A stretch of DNA of 64,000 bases from Parasphingopyxis sp. (GTDB taxonomy: Bacteria; Pseudomonadota; Alphaproteobacteria; Sphingomonadales; Sphingomonadaceae). Below, piece by piece: positions 1 through 10,801 of this stretch (position 1 is its first letter; each line of letters opens with the position of its first letter). A model generated the notes under the pieces. It searched no databases and was not told the DNA's origin. It saw nothing but the letters and a program-made list of their open reading frames with translations. The translations under genes and the position numbers were made by a program. The DNA is taken from contig NZ_JANQNS010000015.1 in NCBI RefSeq assembly GCF_028279465.1, positions 248,001-312,000 on the forward strand. Direction: 5' to 3'.

Positions 1-887
1 TACGCGTGCTGTTCGCCGAGCTGACGCGGATTTCGAACCATCTGCTCAATATCGGCGCGCATGTGATGGATGTCGGCGCCATGACGCCGAACCTGTGGCT
101 CTTCGACCTGCGCGAGGATTGCCTCAATTTCTTCGAACGCGTTTCAGGCGCCCGAATGCACAGCGCCTACTATCGCCCGGGCGGTGTGCATCAGGATACG
201 CCGGTCAAATTGCTGGCCGATATCGCCGACTGGCTCGATGGCCGGATGCCCGAGCTGTTCGAGGATGCGCTGAGCCTCGTTGTCGACAACCGCATCTTCA
301 AGCAGCGCAATGTCGATATCGCCGTCGTGTCCAAGGACGATGCGGTCAAATGGGGCTTTTCCGGTCCGATGATCCGCGGCTCCGGTATTCCCTGGGATCT
401 GCGCAAATCGCAGCCTTATGAGGTTTACGACCGGATGGAGTTCGACGTGCCCGTCGGCACCAATGGCGACTGTTATGACCGGATGATGGTCCGCGTCGAG
501 GAGATCCGCCAGTCCGCGCGCATCATGCGGCAATGCATCAACGATATGCCCGACGGACCGATCGCCAGCTTCGATCGCAAGATCGTCCCGCCCAAACGCG
601 GCGAGATGAAACAGTCGATGGAAGCGCTGATCCATCACTTCAAACTCTACACCGAGGGTTTCCACGTGCCGGCCGGCGAAGTCTATGTCGCGACCGAAAG
701 CCCCAAGGGCGAATTCGGCGTCTATCTGGTCGCGGACGGCACGAACAAACCCTATCGCTGCAAGATCCGCCCGACGGCATTCTCGCATCTCCAGGCGATG
801 GATTTCATGTGCAGGGGCCATATGCTGGCCGACGCCACCGCGATCCTCGGCGCCATCGATGTCGTATTCGGGGAGTGCGACCGGTGA
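1..887 (+). CDS. nuoD: NADH-quinone oxidoreductase subunit D (5' end outside window)
   Basis: This is the C-terminal part of the 49-kDa subunit of complex I, which lines the quinone-binding cavity in the peripheral arm. The first complete codon is at position 3 and the frame is open to the window edge, so the gene starts upstream. The 49-kDa signatures are clear: [12 protein letters not shown] near the start, [24 protein letters not shown], and the C-terminal VFGECDR. Its stop overlaps the GTG of the following cupin gene (GTGA), so the two are translationally coupled. Membership of the nuo operon makes the identity very safe. Confidence 0.97.
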   Translation, partial: RVLFAELTRISNHLLNIGAHVMDVGAMTPNLWLFDLREDCLNFFERVSGARMHSAYYRPGGVHQDTPVKLLADIADWLDGRMPELFEDALSLVVDNRIFKQRNVDIAVVSKDDAVKWGFSGPMIRGSGIPWDLRKSQPYEVYDRMEFDVPVGTNGDCYDRMMVRVEEIRQSARIMRQCINDMPDGPIASFDRKIVPPKRGEMKQSMEALIHHFKLYTEGFHVPAGEVYVATESPKGEFGVYLVADGTNKPYRCKIRPTAFSHLQAMDFMCRGHMLADATAILGAIDVVFGECDR

Positions 888-1252
888 CCGCTCCATCCCC
901 CATCAACCTCGCCGACAAGCTCGCGCAATTTTCGGATCACTGGAATCCGCGGATTGCCGCGACTTACAACGATAACGAGGTCCGGCTCGCCAAGCTCAAG
1001 GGCGATTTCGACTGGCACAGCCATGCCGAAACCGACGAGCTGTTCCTCGTGCTCGAAGGCGCGATCGGGATCGAGTTTCGCGATGGTGTCCGGCATTTGG
1101 AGCGCGGCGAGATGATCGTCGTGCCGGCGGGCGTCGAACATCGGCCTTTCTGCGAGAATGAGGCGCATGTGATGATCATGGACCGCGCGGGCGAACCGAA
1201 CACCGGCGTCAATCCATCCGCTCGCACCCGCGAAACGCTGGAGGCGATCTGA
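884..1252 (+). CDS. cupin domain protein inside the nuo operon
   Basis: A 122-residue protein beginning at a GTG that overlaps the nuoD stop. Its own TGA overlaps the ATG of nuoE, so it is embedded in the operon. Cupin motif 1 is visible as [17 protein letters not shown] (His, His, Glu metal ligands) and motif 2 as [12 protein letters not shown], so a small metal-binding beta-barrel is likely. It has no signal peptide or membrane segment. It is not a complex I subunit in known bacteria. It could be an assembly or accessory factor, or an unrelated passenger; the sequence does not decide. I infer co-expression with complex I from the tight overlaps. Confidence 0.9.
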   Translation: MTAPSPINLADKLAQFSDHWNPRIAATYNDNEVRLAKLKGDFDWHSHAETDELFLVLEGAIGIEFRDGVRHLERGEMIVVPAGVEHRPFCENEAHVMIMDRAGEPNTGVNPSARTRETLEAI

Positions 1253-1929
1253 TGACGATCCTTCCCGACGAAAAACTCTCCGAAAGCTCGACCGATACCG
1301 CGCTCGAAAACGAAGCGGTGCGGGAGCGCTGGGGCGCGTTCGCCTGGACCGAGGAGAATGCCGCGGAAGCGGAGAAGATCATCGCGCGCTATCCCGAAGG
1401 GCGGCAGGCCTCAGCCGTGATGCCGCTGCTCGATCTCGCCCAGCGGCAGGTCGGCGCGGAAACCAAGACGCAGGGCTGGCTGCCCGTGCCGGTGATCGAG
1501 TTCGTCGCCGCCCAGCTCGATATGCCCTATATGCGCGCATACGAAGTCGCGACCTTCTATACGATGTATAATCTCGTGCCGGTCGGGCGGTATCACGTCC
1601 AGCTGTGCGGCACGACGCCCTGCCTGTTGCGCGGCTCCGACGATGTTATGGCGGCGTGCAAAAACAAAGGGCTGGTCAAGGGCAAGACGACGCCCGACGG
1701 TCTCTTCACGCTGACCGAAGTGGAATGCCTGGGTGCCTGCGCCAATGCGCCGATGGTGCAGATCAACGACGATAATTTCGAAGATCTCGATTATGACAGC
1801 ATGACCGATATCCTCGAAAAGCTGAGCAATGACGAGCCGGTAACGCCCGGCCCGCAGATCGAGCGCCAGACAAGCTGTCCCGAAGGCGGGCCGACGACGC
1901 TTAAGGAAATGGCGGAGGCGGCCGAGTGA
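1252..1929 (+). CDS. nuoE: NADH-quinone oxidoreductase subunit E
   Basis: The 24-kDa subunit of the NADH dehydrogenase module, 225 residues. It binds the [2Fe-2S] cluster N1a through the thioredoxin-like fold; the four ligands are Cys119 and Cys124 (CGTTPC) and Cys159 and Cys163 (CLGAC). The N-terminal helical part carries the usual RQVGAETKTQGWLPVPVIEF-type segment. The C-terminal tail after about residue 190 is low in conservation, as in other alphaproteobacteria. The ATG overlaps the cupin stop, and the stop overlaps the next small gene (TGATG). Confidence 0.97.
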   Translation: MTILPDEKLSESSTDTALENEAVRERWGAFAWTEENAAEAEKIIARYPEGRQASAVMPLLDLAQRQVGAETKTQGWLPVPVIEFVAAQLDMPYMRAYEVATFYTMYNLVPVGRYHVQLCGTTPCLLRGSDDVMAACKNKGLVKGKTTPDGLFTLTEVECLGACANAPMVQINDDNFEDLDYDSMTDILEKLSNDEPVTPGPQIERQTSCPEGGPTTLKEMAEAAE

Positions 1930-2121
1930 TGGCCTCCCGCGGACCCTTCTCCTCGATGACGCTGATGCAGGCGACGATCACTTTCGTGGTTGCATTTGTG
2001 GCGATCAATGTCGCGTTCGATGTGATGCGCGGCCGCGAAATCGCCTGGGTCATGCATACGGCATTCGGCGTGCTCGCGGCGCCGATCTGGTATCTGTTCA
2101 TTCGCTGGATGAGGTCGCGAA

Positions 2122-2129
<8 letters not shown>
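1929..2129 (+). CDS. small two-helix membrane protein between nuoE and nuoF
   Basis: A 66-residue protein using the ATG that overlaps the nuoE stop codon. A GTG three bases earlier is also possible. It shows two hydrophobic stretches, about residues 12–30 ([15 protein letters not shown]) and 41–60 ([18 protein letters not shown]), so it is probably an inner-membrane hairpin. It ends eight bases inside nuoF. I do not recognise the family. Small hypothetical genes at this spot occur in sphingomonad nuo operons, and its position suggests co-translation with the NADH module. A function in complex I assembly or membrane docking is only a guess. Confidence 0.75.
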
Positions 2130-3419
<1,290 letters not shown>

Positions 3420-3423
<4 letters not shown>

Positions 3424-4157
3424 AGCAGAGTATTCCCGCTGCAGTTGCGCTATTGGTAGCCGGCCTTGCCGTTCCGATGCACGATCTATCCGCCCAGGCA
3501 AGGGACACACCTACCGGCTCACGCATCGAGCGCGAATATTCGTCTCGCGAGTTGCGCCAGGACCGCGCCGGAAGATTCGTCGATGAATTCGCCCGCTGCG
3601 TGTACGACCGTAACCGCACCGAAGTTCCCGTACTCTTTGCGGCCAGCGATCCTGCCACGATCGATTATGAGGAACTGGGGTTAGTCAATTTTGACCGCTT
3701 CCGTTCCGCCTTTGCCATGGACCGCTGTATGGAGGACGTCGTTCGCCTCAGTCCGACCGGTGTCGTAATCAGCACATCGCCGACAAGTTTGAGACTGATG
3801 ATGATGGAGCGGGCCTATCTTGAAGCCTATCCTTCGCCGCCGAACTGGCTCGGTCAAGATGTGGCAGTGCCTGAACGCTCCTATGTTTCCGAAGGAGAGG
3901 CGCTTGCCTCGGCGAGGGGGTTGGCGGATTTTGCCGACTGCATAGTTGCGGCTGCACCCCGGGAATCCGATGCTCTGTTGCGGACCCCGCGACGCAGCGA
4001 AGCTGAGAACATCGCAGTCCAGCCCATCATAACACATCTCGGACCATGCCTCGCTGAAGGCCATACGCTTGGGCTGGAAATCGAGAATGTCCGACAGTTC
4101 GTCGCCGACGGTCTTTGGCAACGTGCATCCGCTTATGCCGACGGGAGTGACAATTAA
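3420..4157 (+). CDS. secreted hypothetical protein with internal duplication, inserted between nuoF and nuoG
   Basis: A 245-residue protein starting at the GTG overlapping the nuoF stop (GTGA) and ending in TAATG shared with nuoG. An N-terminal signal peptide is visible (about residues 1–26, ending near LSAQA). After it come two similar units: FARCVYDRN...CMED around residues 58–104, and [10 protein letters not shown]...CLAEG around residues 165–205. Each has a conserved Cys-Val/Ile start and a Cys about 45 residues later, so a repeated Cys-bonded periplasmic module is likely. Codons are visibly more A+T-rich than in nuoF and nuoG, which suggests later acquisition. It is not a known complex I subunit and I cannot name a function. 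Confidence 0.85.
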
Positions 4158-6172
4158 TGCCTAAAGTCACCGTAGATGGCGTCGAACTTGAGGTTCCCGA
4201 GGGCGCAACCGTGCTGCAGGCGTGCGAGCTCGCCGGCAAGGAAATCCCGCGCTTCTGCTATCATGAACGCCTGAGCATCGCCGGCAATTGCCGGATGTGC
4301 CTTGTCGAGGTGAAGCCCGGACCGCCCAAGCCGCAGGCGAGCTGTGCGCTGCCCGCCGCCGAGGGGCAGGAAATCTTCACGACGACCGAGATGGTCAAAA
4401 AGGCGCGCGAAGGGGTGATGGAGTTCCTCCTCATCAACCATCCGCTCGATTGCCCGATCTGCGACCAGGGCGGCGAATGCGACCTGCAGGACCAGGCGAT
4501 GGCCTATGGCAAGGGCAGCACGCGCTACGAGATGAACAAGCGCGCGGTCACCGAGAAATATATGGGCCCGGTCGTCAAGACGATCATGACGCGCTGCATC
4601 CATTGCACGCGCTGCGTCCGCTTCGCCGAGGAAGTGGCCGGGGTCGAGGAAATCGGCGCGGTCGGGCGCGGCGAGAATATGGAGATCACGACCTATCTGG
4701 AGCATGCCGCGAAGAGCGAGCTTTCGGGCAATGTCGTCGATCTCTGCCCGGTCGGCGCGCTGACCGCGCGGCCCTATGCGTTCGAGGCGCGACCTTGGGA
4801 ACTCCGGAAGACGCCCTCGATCGACGTGATGGACGCGGTCGGCACGAATATCCGCCTCGACAGCCGCGGCCGCGAAGTGCTGCGCGCACTGCCGCGGATC
4901 AACGAGGACGTCAACGAGGAGTGGGCGAGCGACAAGACGCGCCACGCGGTCGATGGCCTCTACCGCAACCGCCTCGATACGCCCTATGTCCGCCGCGACG
5001 GAACGCTAGAGAAAGCGAGCTGGAGCGAGGCGTTCGCGGCGATTGCCGAAGCGGCCAGGAAGGCGGGAAGCAAGGTCGCGGCGATTGGCGGCGATCTGGT
5101 CGAGGTCGAGGCGCTCTATGCAGCGCAGAAGCTGCTCGAAGGGCTGGGGTCGAAGCTGATCGAAGGCCGGCAGAACGGCATGGATTATGATGCGAGCAAC
5201 CTCGCGGCGGTGAATTTTAACACGACGATTGCGGGTATCGAAGAAGCGGACGCGATCCTGCTCGTCGGCACCAATCCGCGCTGGGAAGCGCCGCTGGTGA
5301 ACACGCGCATTCGCAAAGCTGTGAAGGCGGGCGCCAAGGTCTTTGCGATCGGCCCGGAGATCGATCTCACCTATCCGGTGACGTGGCTGGGCGACGAGGC
5401 GACGCTTGTCGCGGACCTGCCTGCCGAAGCCGCGGACGTGCTGAAAGGTGCGGAGCGCCCGGCGATGATCGTTGGCGGTGGTGCGTTGATGGTGCCGGGC
5501 CTGCAGGCCGCGTCGCTGGCGCTGGCGGATACGCTCAATCTCGTACGGGATGGCTGGAACGGCTATAACGTCCTCCACTTCTCCGCGGCGCGGATGGGCG
5601 GACTCATGCTTGGCTGGGCGCAGCCGGGCGGCACGGCGGATATCGCGGCCACCAAGCCCGAACTGCTCTTCCTGCTCGGCGCGGACGGCGTCGATTTCGA
5701 TGCGTTCGGCGATGCGTTCACAGTCTATGTCGGCCATCATGGCGAGCAGGGCGCGGCCAATGCGGACGTTATCCTGCCCGGCGCGTCCTATGCCGAAAAG
5801 AGCGGCACCTGGGTGAATCTGGAGGGCCGAGTTCAGCGCGGCAATCGCGCTGTCTTCCCGCCGGGCGATGCGCGTGAGGACTGGACGATCTTCCGCGCCC
5901 TCTCCGATGCGCTCGGCAAGCCGCTGCCCTTCGACACGCTGGACCAGCTGCGCGACGCGATCGCCGCCGATTTCCCGGCGCTCGCCGATGAAGGTCTCGC
6001 CGACTATGAATGGGCGCCGCCCAAACTCTCCGGCGATGCACCCAGCGGACCCATCGCCCTGCCGATCAAGGATTTCTACCTGACCAACGCCATCTGCCGC
6101 GCCAGCGCGACAATGCAGCGCTGTTCGGCCGAACTGATCCATGGCGAGGAATTCGCGGAGGCGGCGGAATGA
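4157..6172 (+). CDS. nuoG: NADH-quinone oxidoreductase subunit G
   Basis: The 75-kDa iron-sulfur subunit, 671 residues, carrying electrons through the peripheral arm. The N-terminal ferredoxin-like [2Fe-2S] ligands are Cys34, Cys45, Cys48 and Cys63. Next comes the HxxxCxxC cluster motif ([18 protein letters not shown]), then a [4Fe-4S] site ([10 protein letters not shown] ... CPVGAL). The rest is the molybdopterin-oxidoreductase-like domain, without molybdenum-binding function in complex I. The length fits the short alphaproteobacterial form. The stop overlaps the start of nuoH (ATGA). Confidence 0.97.
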   Translation: MPKVTVDGVELEVPEGATVLQACELAGKEIPRFCYHERLSIAGNCRMCLVEVKPGPPKPQASCALPAAEGQEIFTTTEMVKKAREGVMEFLLINHPLDCPICDQGGECDLQDQAMAYGKGSTRYEMNKRAVTEKYMGPVVKTIMTRCIHCTRCVRFAEEVAGVEEIGAVGRGENMEITTYLEHAAKSELSGNVVDLCPVGALTARPYAFEARPWELRKTPSIDVMDAVGTNIRLDSRGREVLRALPRINEDVNEEWASDKTRHAVDGLYRNRLDTPYVRRDGTLEKASWSEAFAAIAEAARKAGSKVAAIGGDLVEVEALYAAQKLLEGLGSKLIEGRQNGMDYDASNLAAVNFNTTIAGIEEADAILLVGTNPRWEAPLVNTRIRKAVKAGAKVFAIGPEIDLTYPVTWLGDEATLVADLPAEAADVLKGAERPAMIVGGGALMVPGLQAASLALADTLNLVRDGWNGYNVLHFSAARMGGLMLGWAQPGGTADIAATKPELLFLLGADGVDFDAFGDAFTVYVGHHGEQGAANADVILPGASYAEKSGTWVNLEGRVQRGNRAVFPPGDAREDWTIFRALSDALGKPLPFDTLDQLRDAIAADFPALADEGLADYEWAPPKLSGDAPSGPIALPIKDFYLTNAICRASATMQRCSAELIHGEEFAEAAE

Positions 6173-7239
6173 CCGCATTCTTCCAGTCTCTCGGCATGTC
6201 CTATGAATGGGCGTGGTTCGTTGCGACCATTTCGGCGATCCTGCTGATCGCGCTACCGCTGTTGCTCGCGGTCGCGATGATCATCTATGCCGACCGCAAA
6301 ATTCTCGCCGCGATCATGCTGCGGCGCGGGCCGAATGTCGTCGGGCCGTTCGGGCTGCTTCAGAGCTTTGCGGACGGGCTCAAGGTCTTCCTCAAGGAAA
6401 CGATCATCCCGACCTCGGCGAACCGGGGTCTGTTCCTCATTGCGCCGATCGTGACCTTCACCGTGGCGCTGATTGCCTGGGCGGTGATCCCGTTCGGCCC
6501 GAACATGGCGCTCGCCGATATCAATGTGGCGCTGCTCTACATTCTCGCGATCAGCTCGCTCGGCGTATACGGCGTGATCATCTCGGGCTGGGCGTCCAAC
6601 TCCAAATATCCCTTCTACTCTGCCCTGCGCGCCGCCGCGCAGATGGTGAGCTATGAGGTGTCCATCGGCTTCGTGCTGCTCTCGGTCGTGATGTTCGCGG
6701 GCACGTTCAGCCTGTCCGGCATTATCGAGGCGCAGCAGGGCCATGTCTTCGGCGTCCTGAACGGCTTCGGCTTCAATCCGCTGCTCTTCCCGATGGCGGT
6801 CATCTTCCTGATCTCGGCCATGGCGGAAACGGCGCGGACGCCGTTCGACCTGACCGAGGCGGAATCAGAGCTCGTCGCCGGCTACCAGACAGAATATTCA
6901 TCGATGAGCTTCGCGCTCTTCTGGCTCGGCGAATATGCGAACATCCTCTTGATGTGCGCGCTCAACGCGATCCTGTTCTGGGGCGGCTGGCTGCCGCCTA
7001 TCGACTGGGCGCCGCTCTACGATTTCCTGTTCACGCCGGAGATCACGGGCATGTTCTGGCTGTTCCTGAAGATACTGCTCGGCTTTTTCATCTTCAGTTG
7101 GGCCTGGGCGACGCTGCCCCGCTATCGCTACGACCAGCTGATGCGGCTGGGCTGGAAAGTCTTCCTGCCGATCTCGCTGATCTGGGTCGTGCTGGTGTCC
7201 GGTTATCTCATGCTGACCCGCCATGGAGGCCTGCTATGA
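6169..7239 (+). CDS. nuoH: NADH-quinone oxidoreductase subunit H
   Basis: A 356-residue membrane subunit (ND1 homologue) joining the quinone chamber to the membrane arm. I chose the ATG at 6169 because it overlaps the nuoG stop and gives the usual N-terminus. Eight or so membrane helices are visible. Hallmarks include [28 protein letters not shown] and the acidic [20 protein letters not shown] loop that contributes to the quinone site and the E-channel. It overlaps nuoI by four bases. Confidence 0.97.
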   Translation: MTAFFQSLGMSYEWAWFVATISAILLIALPLLLAVAMIIYADRKILAAIMLRRGPNVVGPFGLLQSFADGLKVFLKETIIPTSANRGLFLIAPIVTFTVALIAWAVIPFGPNMALADINVALLYILAISSLGVYGVIISGWASNSKYPFYSALRAAAQMVSYEVSIGFVLLSVVMFAGTFSLSGIIEAQQGHVFGVLNGFGFNPLLFPMAVIFLISAMAETARTPFDLTEAESELVAGYQTEYSSMSFALFWLGEYANILLMCALNAILFWGGWLPPIDWAPLYDFLFTPEITGMFWLFLKILLGFFIFSWAWATLPRYRYDQLMRLGWKVFLPISLIWVVLVSGYLMLTRHGGLL

Positions 7240-7724
7240 GCAGCATCGCCCATTTCATCAAAACCTTCACTTTGTGGGAGATCGTCAAGGCGCATGCGCT
7301 GACGCTCAAATATTTCTTCAAGCCCAAGGCGACGGTCAATTATCCGTTCGAGAAGAACCCGATCAGTCCGCGTTTTCGCGGCGAGCATGCGTTGCGCCGC
7401 TATCCCAATGGGGAGGAACGCTGCATCGCCTGCAAGCTGTGCGAAGCGGTCTGCCCGGCCCAGGCGATTACGATCGAGGCCGAGCCGCGCGAGGACGGCA
7501 GCCGCCGGACGACTCGCTACGATATCGACATGACCAAATGCATCTATTGCGGATTGTGTCAGGAGGCCTGCCCGGTCGACGCCATCGTCGAGGGGCCGAA
7601 TTTCGAATATGCGACCGAAACGCGGGAGGAGCTGCTCTACGACAAGGAAAAATTGCTGGCCAATGGCGATAAATGGGAGCGCGCGATCGCCGCGAACCTT
7701 GCCGCCGATGCGCCCTATCGCTAA
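7236..7724 (+). CDS. nuoI: NADH-quinone oxidoreductase subunit I
   Basis: A 162-residue ferredoxin-type subunit carrying clusters N6a and N6b. Both [4Fe-4S] motifs are intact: Cys63/66/69/73 ([12 protein letters not shown]) and Cys102/105/108/112 ([12 protein letters not shown]). The start at 7236 overlaps the nuoH stop and gives the normal [11 protein letters not shown]-like beginning with the amphipathic helix. A gap of about 36 bases separates it from nuoJ, the first real spacing in the operon. Confidence 0.98.
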   Translation: MSSIAHFIKTFTLWEIVKAHALTLKYFFKPKATVNYPFEKNPISPRFRGEHALRRYPNGEERCIACKLCEAVCPAQAITIEAEPREDGSRRTTRYDIDMTKCIYCGLCQEACPVDAIVEGPNFEYATETREELLYDKEKLLANGDKWERAIAANLAADAPYR

Positions 7725-7760
7725 GCCGCAGCCGATTCTTACAGGGGTCCCCCAAATATC

Positions 7761-8372
7761 GTGATCCACGTCTTCGCCTTTTACCTTTTCGCGTCCATCG
7801 TTGTGGCCTCGGGCGCGATGACAATCCTGGCGCGCAACCCCGTGCATTCGGTGTTATGGTTGATCCTCGCCTTCTTCAACGCGGCGGGGCTGATGCTGCT
7901 GCTTGGCGCGGAATTCATCGCGATGCTGCTGATCCTCGTCTATGTCGGCGCGGTGGCCGTGCTGTTCCTGTTCGTGGTCATGATGCTCAACATCGATTTT
8001 GCCCGGCTGCGCGCGGGATTCGCGCGCTATCTGCCCTTCGGTCTGCTCATCGCAGCCGTGCTGCTGGCCGAGATCGTGCTCGCCATTGGCGTCTGGAGCT
8101 TTGGCGATCTCGGACCCGATACGCGCATGGCGACGATCGATCCGGACGTACCCAATATCGAGGCGATCGGGCGTGCGCTTTATGATCGCTATCTGCTGGT
8201 GTTCGAGGGCGCGGGTATCGTGCTGCTCGTCGCCATGGTCGGCGCTATCGTGCTGACGCAGCGCGAACGCGCCGGGGTGCGGCCGCAAAATATCGGCAAG
8301 CAGATTCGCCGGCGTCCGGAAGACGCGACCCGCAACACGCAGCCCGAAGTGGGCGAAGGGGTCGAGCTGTGA
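7761..8372 (+). CDS. nuoJ: NADH-quinone oxidoreductase subunit J
   Basis: A 203-residue membrane subunit (ND6 homologue) beginning at GTG. Five hydrophobic helices are visible, with the motifs NPVHSVLWLILAFFNAAGL and EFIAMLLILVYVGAVAVLFLF, the latter including the pi-bulge region of helix 3. The C-terminal about 30 residues are charged and variable. It is followed not by nuoK directly but by a 127-base gap containing a large palindrome. Confidence 0.96.
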   Translation: MIHVFAFYLFASIVVASGAMTILARNPVHSVLWLILAFFNAAGLMLLLGAEFIAMLLILVYVGAVAVLFLFVVMMLNIDFARLRAGFARYLPFGLLIAAVLLAEIVLAIGVWSFGDLGPDTRMATIDPDVPNIEAIGRALYDRYLLVFEGAGIVLLVAMVGAIVLTQRERAGVRPQNIGKQIRRRPEDATRNTQPEVGEGVEL

Positions 8373-8391
8373 TCTGTGCGTTTCAAACCCC

Positions 8392-8476
8392 CGCTAGCCC
8401 TGAGCTTGTCGAAGGGCTGTCCTTCTTTTTCATCGCTGAAAGAAAGGGCAGGGCTTCGACAAGCTCAGCCCAAACG
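8392..8476. repeat. sphingomonad REP-like palindromic element between nuoJ and nuoK
   Basis: The perfect arms are CTGAGCTTGTCGAAG at 8400–8414 and its reverse complement at 8454–8468. The imperfect match extends outward to about 8392 and 8476. Inside, CCTTCTTT (8421–8428) faces AAAGAAAGG (8439–8447), so the whole unit could fold into one long hairpin. From memory, this core sequence is a frequent dispersed element in sphingomonad genomes. It lies inside the nuo operon, so it is unlikely to be a full terminator, but it may stabilise or partly attenuate the mRNA. Confidence 0.85.
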
Positions 8477-8499
8477 GTGATTTCGGAAAGTCATTGGGC

Positions 8500-8805
8500 A
8501 TGATCGGGCTCGGTCATTATCTCGTCGTCAGCGCGATCCTGTTCGTGATGGGCGTGCTCGGCATCTTCCTCAACCGGAAGAACATCATCATCATCCTGAT
8601 GGCGATCGAGCTGATCCTGCTGTCGGTGAACATCAATCTCGTCGCGTTCAGCGCCTTTCTCGGCGATGTCGTCGGGCAGGTCTTCGCGATGTTCGTACTG
8701 ACCGTTGCGGCCGGCGAGGCCGCGATCGGGCTGGCGATTCTCGTGATCTATTTCCGTGGTCACGGCAATATCTCCGTCGACGATCCAAGCCGGATGAAGG
8801 GCTGA
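8500..8805 (+). CDS. nuoK: NADH-quinone oxidoreductase subunit K
   Basis: A 101-residue, three-helix subunit (ND4L homologue). I chose the ATG at 8500 because GGAAAG (8485–8490) lies nine bases upstream and the result is the exact family length. A TTG at 8494 is the alternative. The conserved membrane glutamates are present in [16 protein letters not shown] and in the [11 protein letters not shown] segment, both needed for proton translocation. It is preceded by the palindromic element and followed four bases later by nuoL. Confidence 0.97.
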   Translation: MIGLGHYLVVSAILFVMGVLGIFLNRKNIIIILMAIELILLSVNINLVAFSAFLGDVVGQVFAMFVLTVAAGEAAIGLAILVIYFRGHGNISVDDPSRMKG

Positions 8806-8809
8806 CCCG

Positions 8810-10801
8810 ATGATCCAGCTCATTGTCTTTCTGCCGCTGCTGGCGGCCATCATTGCCGGTCTTGGCAATCGGATGCTCGGCAATTTCGTCGCGAAAATTC
8901 TGACGACGGGCGCGCTGTTCATCGCCTGCGCGCTGAGCTGGCCGATTTTCCTCGACTTCCTCGTCGGCGGGCAGGAGGCCTATGTCGCACCGGTCTTCAC
9001 CTGGATCGCCTCGGGCGAGATGGACGTCGCCTGGAGCCTGCGCGTCGATACGCTAACGGCCGTGATGCTGGTCGTGGTCACGACCGTTTCGGCGCTCGTC
9101 CACCTTTATAGCTGGGGCTATATGGCAGAGGACCCGGACCAGCCCCGCTTCTTCGCCTATCTCTCGCTCTTCACCTTCGCGATGCTGATGCTCGTGACGT
9201 CGAACAACCTCGTGCAGATGTTCTTCGGCTGGGAAGGGGTCGGGCTTGCCTCCTATCTGCTGATCGGTTTCTGGTACAAGAAGCCGAGCGCCAATGCCGC
9301 GGCGATCAAGGCGTTCGTCGTCAACCGTGTCGGCGATTTCGGCTTTTCGCTCGGCATATTCGGCACGTTCCTCGTGTTCGGCACGGTATCGATCCCCGAA
9401 ATCCTCGAAGCCGCGCCCGCCATGGCCGGATCGACGATCGGCTTCCTCGGTTATCGCGTCGACACGATGACCTTGCTTTGCCTGCTGTTGTTTATCGGCG
9501 CGATGGGCAAATCGGCGCAGTTCGGGCTCCACACCTGGCTGCCGGACGCGATGGAGGGTCCGACGCCCGTCTCTGCGTTGATCCACGCCGCGACGATGGT
9601 GACAGCCGGCGTATTCATGGTCTGCCGCCTTTCGCCGATGTTCGAGACAAGTGACATGGCGCTCGCCGTGGTCACATTCTTCGGTCTGCTCACGGCCTTT
9701 TTCGCGGCGACGGTTGGGACGGCGCAGATGGATATCAAGCGGGTGATCGCCTATTCGACCTGCTCGCAGCTCGGCTATATGTTCGTCGCCGCCGGTGTCG
9801 GCGCATACGGCATCGCGATGTTCCACCTGTTCACGCACGCCTTCTTCAAGGCGCTGCTCTTCCTCGGTGCGGGTAGTGTGATTCATGCCATGCATCATGA
9901 GCAGGACATGCGGCATTATGGCGCGCTCAGGAAAGAAATTCCGCTGACCTTCTGGGCGATGATCATCGGCACGCTCGCGATCACCGGCGTCGGAATCGTC
10001 GGCGTGTTCGGCTTTGCCGGTTTCTACTCGAAAGACCTGATCATCGAGGCGGCCTTCGCGACCGACTCCGAACTGGGCGGTGTCGCCTTCTTCACGCTCG
10101 TCTTCGCCGCATTGCTGACGAGCTTCTATAGCTGGCGGCTGATCTTCATGACCTTCTTCGGCAAGCCGCGCTGGATCACGAGCGAGCATATCCAGCACAG
10201 CGTTCACAAGACGCCGGAAACCGCCGAAGACGCGACTGGCGGCTATCATCCGCATGAAAGTCCCTGGTCGATGCTTGTGCCGTTGGGCGTGTTGTCGCTC
10301 GGCGCCGTATTCGCCGGCTATCTCTTCTACTATCCGTTCGGCTATGCCGAAGAGGGCGAGATTTTCTGGGCGGGCAGCATCGCGCTCGATACGCATCTGC
10401 TGCATGCGATCCACGAGGTGCCGACCTGGGTGAAATATGCGCCGGGCGCGGTGATGCTGACGGGCCTCGCGATCGCCTGGCTGGCCTATATCAAATATAC
10501 CGACTGGCCTGCGAAATTCGTCGATCAGTTCCGCGTGCTGCACGCGTTTCTCTACAACAAATGGTATATCGACGAGCTGTATAACGCGATTTTCGTGAAA
10601 CCCGCCTTCGCCATCGGCCGCTTCTTTTGGAAGCGCGGCGACAAGGGCTTTATCGACCGGTTTGGGCCTGACGGCGTCTCCGCGCTTGTCGCCAGCGGCA
10701 CTGGCGTCGCGAAGCGTTTCCAGTCCGGCTATCTCTACACCTATGCGCTGGTGATGCTGATCGGTCTGGTCGCGGCCGCCACCTGGGCGATCACCCGGTG
10801 A
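8810..10801 (+). CDS. nuoL: NADH-quinone oxidoreductase subunit L
   Basis: A 663-residue antiporter-like subunit at the distal end of the membrane arm. The Mrp/ND5 signatures are clear: [46 protein letters not shown] and [20 protein letters not shown]. About 15–16 membrane helices are visible, with the C-terminal lateral helix region between about residues 510 and 640. The GTG of nuoM overlaps its stop. Confidence 0.97.
   Translation: MIQLIVFLPLLAAIIAGLGNRMLGNFVAKILTTGALFIACALSWPIFLDFLVGGQEAYVAPVFTWIASGEMDVAWSLRVDTLTAVMLVVVTTVSALVHLYSWGYMAEDPDQPRFFAYLSLFTFAMLMLVTSNNLVQMFFGWEGVGLASYLLIGFWYKKPSANAAAIKAFVVNRVGDFGFSLGIFGTFLVFGTVSIPEILEAAPAMAGSTIGFLGYRVDTMTLLCLLLFIGAMGKSAQFGLHTWLPDAMEGPTPVSALIHAATMVTAGVFMVCRLSPMFETSDMALAVVTFFGLLTAFFAATVGTAQMDIKRVIAYSTCSQLGYMFVAAGVGAYGIAMFHLFTHAFFKALLFLGAGSVIHAMHHEQDMRHYGALRKEIPLTFWAMIIGTLAITGVGIVGVFGFAGFYSKDLIIEAAFATDSELGGVAFFTLVFAALLTSFYSWRLIFMTFFGKPRWITSEHIQHSVHKTPETAEDATGGYHPHESPWSMLVPLGVLSLGAVFAGYLFYYPFGYAEEGEIFWAGSIALDTHLLHAIHEVPTWVKYAPGAVMLTGLAIAWLAYIKYTDWPAKFVDQFRVLHAFLYNKWYIDELYNAIFVKPAFAIGRFFWKRGDKGFIDRFGPDGVSALVASGTGVAKRFQSGYLYTYALVMLIGLVAAATWAITR

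Noticed and set aside
8392-8476. Rho-independent terminator between nuoJ and nuoK
   Set aside because: Although it can fold, it lies inside the nuo operon, lacks a terminal T run in the right place and matches a dispersed palindromic element.
9053-10543. Long open frame (496 codons) on the minus strand opposite nuoL
   Set aside because: Its translation is rich in Arg, Glu, His and Gln without any domain, and nuoL is an unmistakable gene on the plus strand. It is a codon-bias shadow.
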